DNA from: Bettongia penicillata ogilbyi
Lineage: Eukaryota > Chordata > Mammalia > Diprotodontia > Potoroidae
DNA: 64,000 nt
Assembly: GCA_023548195.1 (NCBI GenBank)
Contig: JAJHZJ010000414.1
Coordinates: forward strand, 978,501-1,042,500
Direction of reading: 5' to 3'
Position 1 is the first letter of the stretch. Each line of letters starts with the position of its first letter. The notes below the pieces were generated by a model. That model did not search any database. It worked only from the letters and a program-made list of their open reading frames with translations, and was not told the DNA's origin. A program made the position numbers and the translations under genes. Below, in pieces: positions 47,760 to 61,179 of the stretch.

Positions 47760-48360
47760 AGAGTCATTCAGAGTTTTTGAGCTGAGGAATGGCATGATAA
47801 AAAAGACCCATTAGGAAGATTAGTTGAGCAGTGATGTTCAGGGTAGATGGGAGAGAAATGTCAGAAAAGGGCTTCAAGTGTAAGGTGAGGGGCAAGTGAC
47901 AGAAGCAGAGACTTGAGGAGGATAGTATAGATAGGTGGCATATACTTCGAATGATGAGAAGCAGGGAAAGGTGGCAGATGGCATGAGATGCCACTAGGAT
48001 TTGAGCAGAACGATGGGCCTTCCCTCATCTCCCATTCACTCAGTAGAGTGGGAAAAGGTATGGTTTCCATAGGCCAGAGGAGTGATGGAAGCGATAACCA
48101 GGAAGAGATCAGGGTTGAATTTGGGAGGGGAGGTCAAGAGAAAAGGTGAGGCTTCTTGAAGGAGGGTGAACCAGCAGGAAAGGAGGAAAGCACACACTGA
48201 CTCTGGAGTCCAAGGGCCTGCCTTCAAATGCCACTCCATTACTTCCAGTGTGACCTTGGGCAATTCAATTCTTTGGGGTCAGTTTCCTCACCTATAAAAA
48301 GTGAAATATTGGACTGGGATAGCTTCCAAGATCTCTTTTAACTTTGTAACTTATAAAAAG
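47760..48360. repeat. L2-like (minus) then MIR (plus, 48175-48355)
   Basis: 47760-47990 has L2-like reverse text. The MIR part reads tgtgaccttgggcaattc, gtcagtttcctcacctat. Confidence 0.45.
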
Positions 48361-48379
48361 TTTGAGAGCTATAATTTCT

Positions 48380-48470
48380 GTGTAATTAATTATTTCATTA
48401 ATCATGCTAGCAGATAATTAATCAAAGGGGTCAGTGGTGCTCTTTAATGCCAAAGATCTCTCATGGAACC
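48380..48470. promoter_or_regulatory. candidate homeodomain-motif block
   Basis: gtgtaattaattatttc, attaatcatgc and agataattaatcaaag lie within 60 bp next to unique sequence in intron 2. The TAAT-dense motif array resembles enhancer cores. No conservation data. Confidence 0.3.
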
Positions 48471-49351
48471 TACTCAATACTTATATACCCCTGGAAGAGT
48501 GGGTGTTCCTGAGGGTAGCAATCAACTCTGATTGGTTAACAATTAGTAAGAATATTATAATAAGTGGACTTATTCTAATGGAGGGCTGTGGGAATGTGAC
48601 TTTGATTATGTTATTTATTTCCAGACCACCCCCAGCCTTGGGCGCTTTAGACAAAAGATCTACCCCCATCCAAGTCTGAGTAGAACACAATGGGCCAGGA
48701 ATTCATCTTAGATTAAATTCTTTGTAAGGTTTTTTTGCTGGATGGGGCAACAGCTCCAAGATTTCATCTCATCATCCCTCCCTGCCTTTCAGAGAACTAA
48801 GCTTTGACCTAATCTCCAAATGAGGAAGGGGAAAAATTCTGGATTTCCCCAATATTAAAAATTGGTTATTTACTAATCATGTCTCTCAACTTTAAATCTA
48901 TAATTGTATGAAAAAAGGGAGAATTCCTAGTAGGAAACAAGAGAAGGAGTTTGTCAAAGGCTGACCTGAAGGGTTGGATGGGTGCGAAAGTTTGCTGGGA
49001 GGCAGTAGGACTGAGAGGTTTGTTCCTGGATTCATGGATTTGAAGAACAGGAGGATATCAGCAGGCTTTGTAGGTTAGTCACAATGCAGACAAAGTTAGA
49101 GACAAGGAGAAAGGGAACACACCAGTAACCAGATACCATTTATCATGGAATAGGAATAATTAACTAGGGGTAAAAACAGTTGTATGGAGAATTGATTGGG
49201 TGTCCAAACACAGACATAGACCCTTACTTGGGTAAACTAAGTGATCCCCCATCCCCACCCCAATCTGTTGGCAATGTTGATTGGACTCAATGACTTAGGG
49301 AATTGTCCAAGTAAGTCTTGCTTCTCCATCAAAATTGTGCTCCTGAGAGTC

Positions 49352-49500
49352 AACGTTACATAGAGGGGATAATAGAGAGCCAGTCATGGAGTCAGGAAGA
49401 CCCAAGTTCAAACCCTAACTCAGACACATTGTTTGTATGTGCCTTAGTCATCTCAGGACCCCAGGATTCAGGGCTCTCTTTCAAGTCAACAAACATTTAT
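49352..49500 (+). repeat. CORE-SINE fragment followed by L2 end
   Basis: agtcaggaagacccaagttc, then gtcaacaaacatttattaag. Both are partial, 350-500 bp upstream of exon 3. Confidence 0.6.
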
Positions 49501-49560
49501 TAAGAACTTACTAAATTGAGAAGAAGGTGCTGATTCTCATTGGTGGGAAAGGTCTCCTAG

Positions 49561-49971
<411 letters not shown>

Positions 49972-50079
49972 TAGGGGAAAGACTGGGGGAGGGGAGTCAG
50001 GAACTGGGAGGGGGGAGGAATTGAGGGTGGTGAGAGATGGTGCTCCCGAAAGGCCAGTTGGTGACAAACTAATTAAAAC

Positions 50080-50322
50080 TAGCATTTATATAGGGCTTTA
50101 AGAAGCACTTTGCACATGTTATCTCATTTGGGCCTCATAACAACCCTGTAGAGGTGGTGCTGTTATTCTCATCTTTGTTTCACAGATGAGGAAAATGAGG
50201 CTTAAAAAAGAATTTAAGTGACTTGTTCAGGGTATCCCAGTTAATGCATTCCCGAGGTGAGATTCGAACTCAGGATTTCCTGATTCCAACTCTAGCACTT
50301 GATCCACTAGGGCCACTCAGCT
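50080..50322 (-). repeat. CORE-SINE/MIR, reverse
   Basis: agcatttatatagggcttta, cataacaaccctgtagagg, cacagatgaggaaaatgagg and attcgaactcaggatttcc. It starts 110 bp after the exon 3 donor. Confidence 0.8.
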
Positions 50323-52639
50323 GACTGATAGAGATCAATGGAGCTACAGCCCCCAAATCCATCCTCTACACAGAAGCAACAAGTTCAGACATTTTGATTA
50401 AAAGAAGAAACCCTGCACAGCTTTTAGATTCATTGTCTTAATCTCGCCCTCTCCTTTTGGTTTGATGACCAGGGGAATCGTCGGCATCTCATTAGTTTTG
50501 TGTCTTGTGACGCTTCTTGATGGGTGGGAAGATGCGGAGGAAAAAGGCCAAGACCTAGCCCAGTTCTTGGGGCACCTTCCGCACAATGAGAGAGACTGGA
50601 GGCTCGCTGTAAAGGATCCCCTACAGGCACAGACCGCAGAGATGATGAAAATGGATGCAAATTACTAGAGCACACAGTGTACATGTGAATTCCGTGGTGC
50701 TGGGTGGAATGCTGGGACTGGAAGGGCCCATCAGGGATAGTTTCCTGGGGAGGCTGAAAATCCATCGGTGAACAGGGAACACACAGATTGGCTCTCACTC
50801 TAGAGAGCTTTTTTTTCTCCATGGGCAAGGAATCTAAGGATATGGGTTCAGATTAAAACTGAGGGGGTAGATCAGCACTTTGAAATAAAGGAAAGAAGAG
50901 CCATCCATTCATTTATTCATGTGGTCAACGTTTGTTAGGCCAATTAGGATTATACTTGAGCACAGACTAATTTATTGATTATTTCTGCTAAGAGAGAGGA
51001 CCGTCCCCTCCCACCCAGTTTCTAAATGTTCAGGCCTCAGAGTTGCTAAATCGTATGATACAGAGGGAGAAATATCGGAGTTCAAGTCATACTGGTGACT
51101 GCTGCTTGATCTAGGGCAAACCACTGAACCGGTTGTCCCTTTGCATTTGTACAGTTTACTCTAAGGCAGTTCATGAAATCAAAGCTCTGGGTCTATAAGG
51201 AAAAAGTCTTGTTAGACCTGAGTGGCCTTAACCAGTCTTTTGCCTAAAGGAGGCCCGGTGATGGGGGAGTATGGGCATGGGCTCAAGGCTGAGCCCCATA
51301 GGGATGAGTCTGGAGGCATCACAGTTTCATATCCTTCTTCTAGATTTTCAGTTTTGGGAGGAAGGGAATTCCTGAGACCCCTTTTCACAGCTTCAGCTAA
51401 GAAAAACTTAGCTTCTCAGCTGGACCTGACCTTTTATTAATACAGATGGAGTATCAGTTCCCTCTCTTCTCTTTCTCCTCTCACATGGCTAAAGAATTGT
51501 GCCAAAAAGTTCTTTGTCATTAGATGAGTGTTAAAATAGCTTACCTCCTGGACAGATATTATCCACCAGAAGAATCAAGGTCTCTCTTCATGGGTGAAGT
51601 CTATGGGAAGGATCTGGGGAGCCACCAGGGCAATCCCCAGCATCCCCCAAAGAAGGGGGAAAGAGTTTATCTCCCAGCCTCTGTGTGTGTGGGTGGGTTC
51701 TCATGTGTACTGCGCATGCTTGCACTCATCAAAGGAACCTGGATTCTTCAACCTGAAGAAAAGGAGACTGGGGAGTGGCTTAATAATAACATCCATCAGA
51801 GCTCTGCAGGGCTGTTATACAGAGGATGGTGACCTGCTGTTTCCGCTCCCCCACTAAGTACGCGACCAGAGGAGAAATGAGTTGATGATGTTAAGTATGA
51901 GAGAGACAGATCAAAGGAAGAGGGAAGCAGGTCCTGGGGAGAGATACTGTTTAGATTGGTTCAGGGGTGAAAAAGGACAGAAATAGGAGAGGAAGAACCA
52001 GAGGCCAAGCTTTGTTGGCCTAGTCCTACCAATATGTCTAATACTCTGCAATTAAAACTAATGCATAATGGGTAATTCCCTGAGAAGGACTCAGATGCCT
52101 GGAAGAAACACGTTGTATGTTTTAATGACATGTAATCAACAGAAGTCTAACACAGGCTGGACAATTGAATGCATGCAGGGATCCCTCTCCTCCCTGGATG
52201 TATAGGAGAGCCTGTTGCAGGAGGAACTGATATACTTTTGACACTGGTGCTGGGTTTGTCTGGAAGGTGGCGTCATTCCCAAAAGATCCCAAGTCTTCAG
52301 ACACTCAACCCATTGCCATTTCCCATTTCTTAATGGTAGAGACAGTTTAATTTTGTCTTTGAATTCTTAGCCCTTAGTGCCTGAGTTTGTTGAGTGGCCA
52401 TGTTCCTTCTTTCTCCTATGTCTACGGGTCCTGTGCTTCCCTCTCTTACTCCTTCCCCTCCCCTGTGGAAACAAAATTGGCTATGCCTAAGCAAAGGTGC
52501 CATTGTCTTCTGGAAGGTATAGATCTGCTATCAGAGTCAGGGGGGAAGTAGACCTTACCCTTCTCTTTGATGCATGGGGTTTACCTTGGGCCCTATTCAT
52601 GCCCTGGTGTCTTTCTACTCCAAGAGTAAGAAGGGTACA

Positions 52640-52867
52640 TAGGAAGGAAAATAGGAATGGAAAGAGGGAGACTTAGAGAGAGAGGGAGGCAGAGAGGTAG
52701 GGAAGGAGCACAAGAATGTCAGAGAAAGAAGAGGAAGGATTGAAAGAGAGAGAGGAAGGGAGAAGACTAGACAAAAACAGAAAGAGAGTGGGAGGGAGAA
52801 AGAGTCCTGGAGTGAGAGAAAGTGGGAGAGAAGATGGAGAGAGGAAGAGAGAAGATGGGGAGAAAGC

Positions 52868-52911
<44 letters not shown>

Positions 52912-53030
52912 GCAAAGGAGGGAAGGAGAGTGAGGATGGGATGGAGAGAGAGAAACAAAAGGTGAGAATTAGGGAAATAGAGAGTGTACATGAGGGAGAC
53001 TGAATAGGGAGAGAGAGCAAGAGCTCAGAT
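52640..53030. repeat. polypurine tract with (GA)n core (52871-52908)
   Basis: About 390 bp of predominantly A/G on the + strand around a 38-bp GA dinucleotide run. The long open frames on both strands here are low-complexity artefacts (RERERE / SLSLSL). Confidence 0.95.
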
Positions 53031-53689
53031 CCCAGGAAAGAATACTTCTCATTGAGCTAAAGCTGTCCTCGGATGGAAGCTCCCAGTGTGTAGTCTTGGA
53101 TGGACACTAAGCTCCACTATGAACAGGGTGTATTTATAGGACATTTTAGAGGCACAGATAAGATGAAGACCTCAACCCAGGTCATGGTAATAATGGTACA
53201 GAACTAGGAAGAGTCTTGCTGGGTTCATGGTTATTGAAACATGGGTTAGCTTGGGTCACTGTAATGAGATAGGGCTGTATAAGACTCTGTGTCCAGAAGG
53301 CAAGGATCTTCTATAGTGATGGGTAATTAGGTCAGTGCAGCTTAAGGTATCAGGGTAGGACTAGGGAAGGTATGAGGTTAGATAGCATGGTGTCAGCAAG
53401 ACACTGGGGAAGCCTGCCACAGGACCAAGGACAACTCTACTGGAGTATTGATGTCTTCATTCTGGGCAGCTTCAGGCTGCCTCATCAAATGCCCCTCCCA
53501 GGGGTCTTAAAGGACCCTGATCAGATAGGGCACGTACAGTGTTCCTGATGGCATGTCTTTGACAACCTCGGAAGCTTCAGTGTCCATGTCCAGAGGAAGG
53601 GCCATGCCTTCTGGACAGGGTTGGTGGCCTGCCAGGAAATCTCAGGACTCCTAATGGATGGCATGCCAAAATTCAGAAAACAGAGTTCT

Positions 53690-53820
53690 AGTAGTCTCAT
53701 CTTTACCGCTAAGTTGCTGTGTGACCTCTCTGGCATTCAGTTCGCTCATCTATAAAGCTGGTCTGGTTGATCTGTAATTGGCTCTCACGTACTGATTCCC
53801 TATGATCCTAATACTCAAGT
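53690..53820 (+). repeat. MIR
   Basis: ttgctgtgtgacctctctgg, tcgctcatctataaagc and tccctatgatcct. Confidence 0.6.
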
Positions 53821-54019
53821 TCCCTGTTTCTCTTTCTTGTTCTGTCTCAGTTATACTGACCGATGACAACAGTAGTTCCAACTCAGTTCTTTATGCATGG
53901 TTATGCACTTTGGGGCCATAGGTGGCAACTGCTTTGATTCTAAGCAGCTCCCCTGACCATCAGTCGATAAAAACCCAGGAGTTACAAACCTAGTGCGGAA
54001 AACTGAGAACTGACTGTGA

Positions 54020-54290
54020 TGGTCAACAAAGATTTGCTCAGCAGTTATTGCGGTCCCAGAACTGTGCTGAGCAGTATGGGAGATAGAAGGCTATATAGAT
54101 GACTAGAAGAGAAACTCTGACTTCAGGGACAGCCTGGGTTTTGAGCTCGCTTCCTCTCTTCCTGAAGTAAATAAAAGGTCCTTGAGGGGAAGGAAGGCTT
54201 TGCTTTCTGTCTCACTGTCTCAAGCAGTGCCTGGTACATATTCGGTACTTTATAAATGCTTGTTGAATCGACCTGAATTGCCTTGTATAG
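54020..54290. repeat. L2 3' ends, minus then plus
   Basis: 54020-54130 is minus (aactgtgctgagcagtatgg). 54180-54290 is plus (gcagtgcctggtacatattc, aaatgcttgttgaatcg). Confidence 0.55.
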
Positions 54291-54869
54291 TAGGTGCTAC
54301 AATAGATGTTGAATGAATGAGAAAGAGAGACAAAGGTCCCTGTCTTCAGGGAATCGCAGTCTAGTGGAGGTTACAAGATTAAGTCTGTCAAATTGACTAG
54401 AGTCGATACAAGACTATACAGGATCAGGTGCTGAGCTGTATGGTCCAGGCTGTAGAAATGCTATAGAAAATCAGAGAAGGAAATGAATATTGTCAAGTGA
54501 CCCTGTGGGAAATGGGAACGCTCTAGGAAAGGATTTATGAGAGAAATGGGAAACTAAGCGTAAGATTTGTTAGGGAAAAGGGAGGAGGAAGGGCATTTTG
54601 GTGGTGTGCACCAAAGAGTATGGCGCCATGAGCTGGGTGTCCATGGCCAAAGCCAAACACAAATACCCCTATGCTTACCTTCTCTTGGCTGCATATAGTT
54701 AACTTTGGGCCCAGTTGACACTCTGGTGAGGGCATGAAGTTGATAAAACATATTATAAAGAAAATGCCCTATATTGACTAGTGTGGATTGTCATTAGGAC
54801 ATCATGCTTTCTCCCACACTTTCTAATTTAGCTACTAGAACAAGAGGGGAAGGTGGAGGGAATAAGTAT

Positions 54870-55094
54870 TCATACAGTAGCTGCTATGTGGCAGGCATTG
54901 GGCTAAGAACTTTACAAATATTATCTCATTTGATTCTCACAACATCCCTGTGAGACAGATGCTATTATTATTCATGTTTTAGAGTTGAGGAATCCTGCAG
55001 CTCAGGGTTGTACAGCTAGTAAATGAATGAGCACAAATTCGAGCTTGGGTCATCCTGACTAGGGCGCTATCCATTGCACCACTTAGCTGCCCTA
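54870..55094 (-). repeat. CORE-SINE/MIR, reverse
   Basis: tttacaaatattatctcattt, cacaacatccctgtgag and gcaccacttagctgccc. Confidence 0.8.
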
Positions 55095-55179
55095 TTATGG
55101 ATATATGAAAGCCACTGTTAGAAATATTGTGGTACCCTTCTATCTTTGACCTTGGGGAATATACCTACTAGTTGTACCA

Positions 55180-55224
55180 CGTGCGTGCGCACACACACAC
55201 ACACACATGCATACATACATACAT
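55180..55224. repeat. alternating purine-pyrimidine tract
   Basis: gtgcgtgcgcacacac, continuing through (AC)n and (CATA)n. It is a classic Z-DNA-prone composition. Confidence 0.9.
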
Positions 55225-55265
55225 ATTCCAAAGTACTTATAACAGTCTTTTGATGTATTTATAAA

Positions 55266-55455
55266 GGGGAAGTTAAGTGCTGTAGTAGATAGAGGTCTGG
55301 TCCCAGAATCAGGAAGACCCACTTTCAGATCTGGCCTCTGACATTTTCTAGCAGGGTACAATCCAGGACCAGTCACTTCACCTTTGTTTGCCTCAGTTTT
55401 TTCATCTATAAAACATAGATGATAACAGCACCTGCCTCACTGGGTTGTTATATTT
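55266..55455 (+). repeat. CORE-SINE, divergent
   Basis: aatcaggaagacccac, cctcagttttttcatctat and cctcactgggttgttat. Confidence 0.65.
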
Positions 55456-55549
55456 CACATACTATATATATTTTCACATATATACATATGTGTGGATATA
55501 TAGTTTCATTATCTTTCTAGTGTACATTTAGATACTTTTCTAGAGCTGT

Positions 55550-56375
55550 TAGACGACTCTTTCGGATCATAAATTTGCACCTCAAAGGGACTTTAGAAGC
55601 CTTCTTTTACAGTTAAGGAAATTTAGCCTTAGAAAGATTAAATGACTGACCCAAAGTTCCACATAGTAAGTGATAAAAACAAAATTAGAACCCAAATTCT
55701 GAGTCTAGAGCCATTGTACTACTCTGCCATAGCTTTGCCCACAGTGTCTTCATGTAACTTTATTCCTACCACCCCTCCAATGTGTACCATTCTTGTCTTC
55801 TGTAATTTGTCAGTCATGTTAAGGTTGCTAAGAGTATTCATGAATAACTAGACTTTAAGTGTGGGCTATCAGTTTACACGTTGTGGAAAGTTTGAGCTCA
55901 GCCAATGCAACTTAATGGGTAAGAGGTTGAGCAATTCTGGCTAACAAATGAAGTATCCTGCCATTTGCTTTTAGGTGTTCAAACAGTGGAGCTTGCTGAA
56001 CTCAGCTTATGACTAATCAGAAACCTCTCTCGGCTAAAAGAGAAATTAGAGAATCAGAATTATTTAAACCTTGGAAAAGGATTTCAACCATTTTTCAGGC
56101 CAACCCCACCAATTCCACGGATGAGGAGACAGGTTGAGAAAGGCCAGAAGACTTGCCCAAAGTCACATAGCTAATTAGAAATCACACCATAAATAATCGT
56201 GTCTCCCATGTTACAGTGGGAAGAATACTGGCTCTAGTGAATTTAGGTTCAAATCCTACCTCTGATTTCTACTTCCTTGGTGAAGTGAGGAAGTTAATTA
56301 ATCTTCTTGCACATCATTTTCCTCACCCATGAAATGATGTTAGACTTGAAGTCTGAGGTCTCCTGTAGACCTACA
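55550..56375. repeat. three MIR copies (minus, minus, plus)
   Basis: 55550-55732 is minus and 56045-56185 is minus (gatgaggagacagg, cttgcccaaagtcacatagc). 56212-56375 is plus (ggttcaaatcctacctctg). 55740-56045 between them is unassigned. Confidence 0.6.
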
Positions 56376-56984
56376 CTTTTACTTGGTGTCCATATCAGAC
56401 TAGTCAAGGAATTTGGAAAAAGAAAGAAGGAATTCCCACCCCACCTCACCCCATCCTATCCAAATACAAATCCTCTGCTTCTTATATCTTGGTAGTACTT
56501 CTGAGTGATAACATAGCAAGTTAGTAGTTCTCCAGTGATTTTGGGGGCCAGGGGAGAGTGAGTGGGAGAGATGGCCCTGCCTACAAGTCAAACACCATAA
56601 GAAAATTAACTGACCACGCCTCATCATTCTAATTTGGTGTCTTTTCATGAAGTTCCTGCAGGCTCTTCTAGGTATCTGTTACACAAGCAGGAGGTCATAA
56701 AAGATCTCTAGTGAGGGACAACCTACTACCATCCAGGCAATGAATTCCCCTTTGGGATAGATGTAAGTGTTAGGAATTATCCTTGTCTGTTTGGTTGCAT
56801 GAGATATGATGATAATATGCTTGGCAGAGCGTGAGATGGTATTCCTCTGGATATATTTGGACAGCGAGAAGTCATAGGGACAAGAAACTTGATTCAGTTC
56901 AATTCAATTTGACAAATGTAGCCAGATGCTTCAAGAGGCTCCCTAGCTTTGTTTTCCACTTCTTTAGGCAAGTAATGCCAACAT

Positions 56985-57195
56985 ATTACATATGTGCAAT
57001 GCTTTAAGGTTTGCAAATCACGTTCCTTATCATAATCCTGAAAGTCAGAGAGTACAAATAATATTGCCCCCATTTTGCAGATGAAGAAACTGATGCTTTG
57101 AGAAGTTTGAGAAGAGCTTGAAAGTAGCTGTGGCAGGATTTGAACAGAGATCTTCCAGTTCCAAATCTAGCACTCAGCCTACTCAACTATGTTGT
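56985..57195 (-). repeat. CORE-SINE/MIR, reverse
   Basis: gctttaaggtttgcaaatc, ttttgcagatgaagaaactg and ggatttgaacagag. Confidence 0.7.
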
Positions 57196-58059
57196 TTTGA
57201 TGTTTTCCTCTCTTCTTTCCCTTTCCTGATTGATGCTGTATGTCCCTGTCTCTGGGACAGGGTCTCTGGCTTTTCCAGTCCACTTTGTTCCTGGAATAAA
57301 GTGATCTCCGTTTTTGACCCCCATAATCCAACACAAGACTTTGTTCCTTCTTCTAAGGCAAGGCAAAGCAGCAGCTGTGAGCTTTGCTCTCTGGCCATGT
57401 GTTTGAAATGGAAACTGTTAAAATTCTGTTCCCTTTTGTTCAGACTATTGGATGGGGTTTCAGCTGGCCCTGACCTCAACTTACTTTGGGTTTTATGTCC
57501 TGGGGCTTGAAGGAGAACTTTCTGTGATTTCATACACAGCTGATGCTTTCATGTAGACATGAAAGAGAAAGAAGAAAAAGACAAAACGAAGAAAAGAATT
57601 TCCCTCCCATCCTACCAATATTAGAATTTTGGGAAGACGGAAGGGACCACCAAGCTGAAAGTCAGAGGGATGGAAAGAATGACCTTTGGAGAGCCCTGCC
57701 CTCTAGGACTCATGTAGATTGGAGACGGAGATGGAGAGCAACCTGTCTTTAAGTGGAGATTCTCAAGGGGGCCTTTGAGTTCCTCAAGCAGCCCCTCTTA
57801 TATCTCAGCATGCCCTTCCGCTATTGTCTACATATGTAAGGCAAGGTTTCAAAGCTCTTTGGAAAATACCATTTTTTGCTGTTTTTTTCTTGAGTTCTCA
57901 TATAAAAGAGTTTCATTTGCTACTGAATCCTATAGTGGAGGCAGGATGGCTTATTACTGCTATTGTTGCTCTTATTAATATATTAGCATGTTACTATAAA
58001 TATATTACTATATTGTTACAAATATGACACATTAACATGGGGTATATTAATAGTAATAT

Positions 58060-58270
58060 ATAGTACCTTAAGATTTACCAGATCCTTTTGCAGTGACCTC
58101 ATCTGACCCTCCCAGCAATCCTGGGAAGTAAGTGTTACTGTTACCATGTTACAACTTAGGAAATAGACTAGCCGAGGTTTAGAGACTTGCCCAGGGTCAC
58201 CCGCTAGTGAGTGTCTGAGACTGTCCTCATTTAAGACTTCATGCTGACCCACAGGACCACCCAGTTGCCT
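58060..58270 (-). repeat. CORE-SINE/MIR, reverse
   Basis: cagcaatcctgggaagtaag, acttgcccagggtcaccc and aggaccacccagttgcc. Confidence 0.75.
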
Positions 58271-58354
58271 TTGGTTGTCCATGTATTTCTTCATATCTAC
58301 TTCTCTTTCATCTGTTTCTTGCTTTCCTTTTTTCTCCCATTCTTCCTCCCAGCC

Positions 58355-58355
<1 letters not shown>

Positions 58356-58394
<39 letters not shown>
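58356..58394. repeat. (GT)n microsatellite
   Basis: About 39 bp of uninterrupted GT. Confidence 0.97.
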
Positions 58395-58397
<3 letters not shown>

Positions 58398-58786
58398 GGT
58401 ATGTGCTGAGACGCTAAGTCTTTTGTATAGCATTCTCTGCCCTGATCTAGGAGTATTTACCTTAAGTTTCTAGAAGGAAATGAAATGGATAGGGTGAGCA
58501 GGAGGGTGGGAAATAGAATAAAGCGCCCACCACCACCCTTGGAGACCATCTATATTTGTAGTGCCTATATTATAATTGTGCTTTTCTAGGGAATCAGCTG
58601 TGACCTGGGCTCTTAGGTATCCTGTTCTGCTTCTGGGCATCATGTATCAGGTTTGCTTTGACATTCTGGACCCTTTGTTCCTGCATATGAACTTCATTAT
58701 TTTGTCTAGTTCTGTAACACATCCTACCCCCTTAGTTGGCTGGTTGGTATACAATTAAATCTGTAAATTAACGTTAAGTTGTTGCT

Positions 58787-58925
58787 GAGGCAGCTAGGTG
58801 GCATGGTGAGTAGAGAGCCAGCCTTGCAGGCAGGAGGGCCTGACTTCAGATCTAACTTCAGACACTCACTAGCTGTGTGACCCTGGGCAAGTCATGGAGT
58901 CAACCCAAACCTCATTTAACTCACT
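58787..58925 (+). repeat. short marsupial tRNA-derived SINE (WSINE1-like)
   Basis: gaggcagctaggtggcatgg, cttcagatctaacttcag and tgtgaccctgggcaagtcat, without the long LINE tail. Confidence 0.8.
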
Positions 58926-58929
58926 AGTT

Positions 58930-59130
58930 TGTTTTGAGGTGCAAATCACAGAAAATATGTGTGTGTATGTATATAAGCATATAGCATATATTCAGTATAT
59001 AACATTATATAATATAAAATATAAAACTTGTTTATAAAACTTTAAAGTTTTCAAAATGTTATCATATATGCATGTATATATAATATACTTTGAAAGCTTA
59101 AAAGTTTTCAAAATAAATTTTAAAGGGTAC
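58930..59130. repeat. AT-rich palindromic block
   Basis: TATA/ATAT alternations. The phrase aagttttcaaaat occurs at two sites about 58 bp apart (near 59046 and 59103), and gcatatagcatat lies close by. Possibly a decayed element or simple-repeat expansion. Confidence 0.5.
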
Positions 59131-59244
59131 TCATCATCAATATACCTTAGTTCATTCTAGAACATAGTGGACCTTCCATAAATGTTCATTGGTTCACAAT
59201 CATACATAGAACAAAGCAGGATGAAGAATTATGGCAATTTCAAG

Positions 59245-59585
59245 GAATGATTTTTTTCAAATGCAGCCCGAGATGGCATGATAGTTTATTTAGAAAACCC
59301 CAGATAATCAGCAAAGAAACTGTTTCAGACAATACTCTAGGTAAGGCAGCAGGATGCAAAATAACTTCACAAAAATCAACAGTATTGCTACATTATGGCA
59401 ATAACAAAATCCAGGAGGAAATAATCAAAATAGCAATTCCATGCAAAATATCCAAAATGCATAAAATATCCAGGAAGACATTACAATTACTAAACACTTT
59501 TTAAAGAAATAAAGATTGACAAATAAGAACACATATTCATTGTTCATGGTTGGGCTGTGCTAAAATAACAAAAATGATGGTACTG
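59245..59585 (+). pseudogene. L1 ORF2 remnant (reverse transcriptase C-terminal region)
   Basis: A frame at 59247-59504 (85 codons) reads as the region after the L1 reverse transcriptase domain: KAAGCKITSQKSTVLLHYGN resembles the conserved 'vaGYKINpqKS.a.LYtnN' segment, then IPCKISKMHK and LQLLNTF. Nucleotides 59505-59585 continue L1-like (aaagaaataaagattgac, ttcatggttgg). It is a truncated, dead fragment. A SINE abuts it. Confidence 0.7.
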
Positions 59586-59762
59586 CTTGTTCAGTCGTGT
59601 TTGACTCTCTGTGACCCCATTTGGGGTTTTCTTGGCAAAAATACTGGAGTGGTTTGTCATTTTGTCCTCCAGCTCATTTTTAGAGATGAGGAACTATGGC
59701 AAACATAGTTAAGTGACTTATCCATGGTCACACAGATGGTCAAGTTTAGAGGGAGGATTTGT
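59583..59762 (-). repeat. marsupial CORE-SINE, reverse
   Basis: gaccccatttggggttttc, ttggcaaaaatactggagtgg and atccatggtcacacag. Confidence 0.8.
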
Positions 59763-60464
59763 ACTAGTTTTACAAAAAAGGGCAAAAGGGAGACAGATCC
59801 TTGCCTCTGGTTAGTTTACCATCTTTTTAGGGAGACTAAAGCCTATACACAGAGTTGAATGAGGTTTACTTACAAAACAACACATCCATTAGTACAGTGT
59901 ACACACTATACAGTCTGAACCAGAAAATTCTGAAAGGACACTAGGGAAAGCATTCCCAGGCTAAATCGGCCAGGCTTCCTAGAGAATATGAATCGATTAG
60001 GGTTTTCTCCCCTGTTCCCTAATGGACATTCAACTCCTCTTCTGGCCTTCCTTTCCTGGGACCTGGTCTGGTGGCCACTGTCAGCCTAGTGCTTTGGGCA
60101 GGGAAGAGAGGGATGGGGTAGAGCAGAGAGTGGGACCTGAGGAATGGGCCTGAAACCCACTGATGCCCGGCCTGTCCTGCTACTCTTGATAAGAAAAATG
60201 GGAACCCAGCCTCGGCCAGTTTAGGAATTCCAGCTCTGCAGCTGAATTGCTCAGGGTCATTTAGAAGTCAGATCCAGGAGTGGCTACAGGGCATTTTAGA
60301 CAGGATGGCTTGGGCAGGATGGTATTATGTCTTGGGAGCCCCCAAGTCTGTAAGCTGGAAGGCCTGGGTACTAGTCCAAACTTTCAATTTACTCTGTTGT
60401 TACCTTGTCCAAGACCCTACTTCTCCCTATCCCCAGACTTGTTACTCCATTTGAAGAGTGTAAA

Positions 60465-60955
60465 GTTATGTGGTACAGTGAATACAACACAGGACCTTAG
60501 AGTCTAGAAGACTCCAAGACACTTGGCCTCAGAAACTTTACTATCGAGTGACCCTGGGCAAGTCACTTAACCTCTTCCTGCCTCAGTTCCCTCCTCTGTC
60601 AAATAATTGCATTTACCTCCCAGGGTTGTAAATAAATGAAATGATATTTGTAAAATATTTTTGCAAACATTAAAGCACTATGTAAATTCCAGCTATCACT
60701 ACCACCACCATCATCAACATCATTATTGCTTAGCATTTGTATAGAGGATATATTATCTCATTTGATTCTCCCAACAATATTATGAGTTAGACACTATTAT
60801 CATCCTTATTTTATAGATGAAAAAAATTGAGTCTGGGGGAAATTAAATGACCTCTCCATCATCAAACAGCTAGTAAATGTTTGAGGAAGGAATCAAACAT
60901 GTCTTCCTAACTCCAAGCCCAGCACGCTAACCACCGCACAATCCAACTGCCTCTG
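60465..60955. repeat. MIR (plus) then CORE-SINE (minus)
   Basis: 60465-60700 is plus (gggcaagtcacttaacctc, ctcccagggttgtaaa). 60715-60955 is minus (tcattattgcttagcatttg, caaacagctagtaaatg, cacaatccaactgcctc). Confidence 0.75.
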
Positions 60956-61179
60956 TTGTAGAGAATTGTCCCTCCCTCTTCTTACCTCTTGAGTTCAGGA
61001 TAAGGATATAATGGGAAAGAGGTGGACTTTGGGGAAAGGGTAAGAGTGATAAAAAGTGCAAGTATTGTCCCCAGACTATAAGTAAAGGGAGAGAAGGCAA
61101 GGATAAATAAAAGATTCTTTAGCAAGTTCATCCAGTGCTGTGGCCTGCGGTTCCCTTTTGCAGTTACCAAAGAGCTATT

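Noticed and set aside
52673..53020. 115-codon minus frame and 95-codon plus frame
   Set aside because: Translation of a GA-rich simple tract on both strands.
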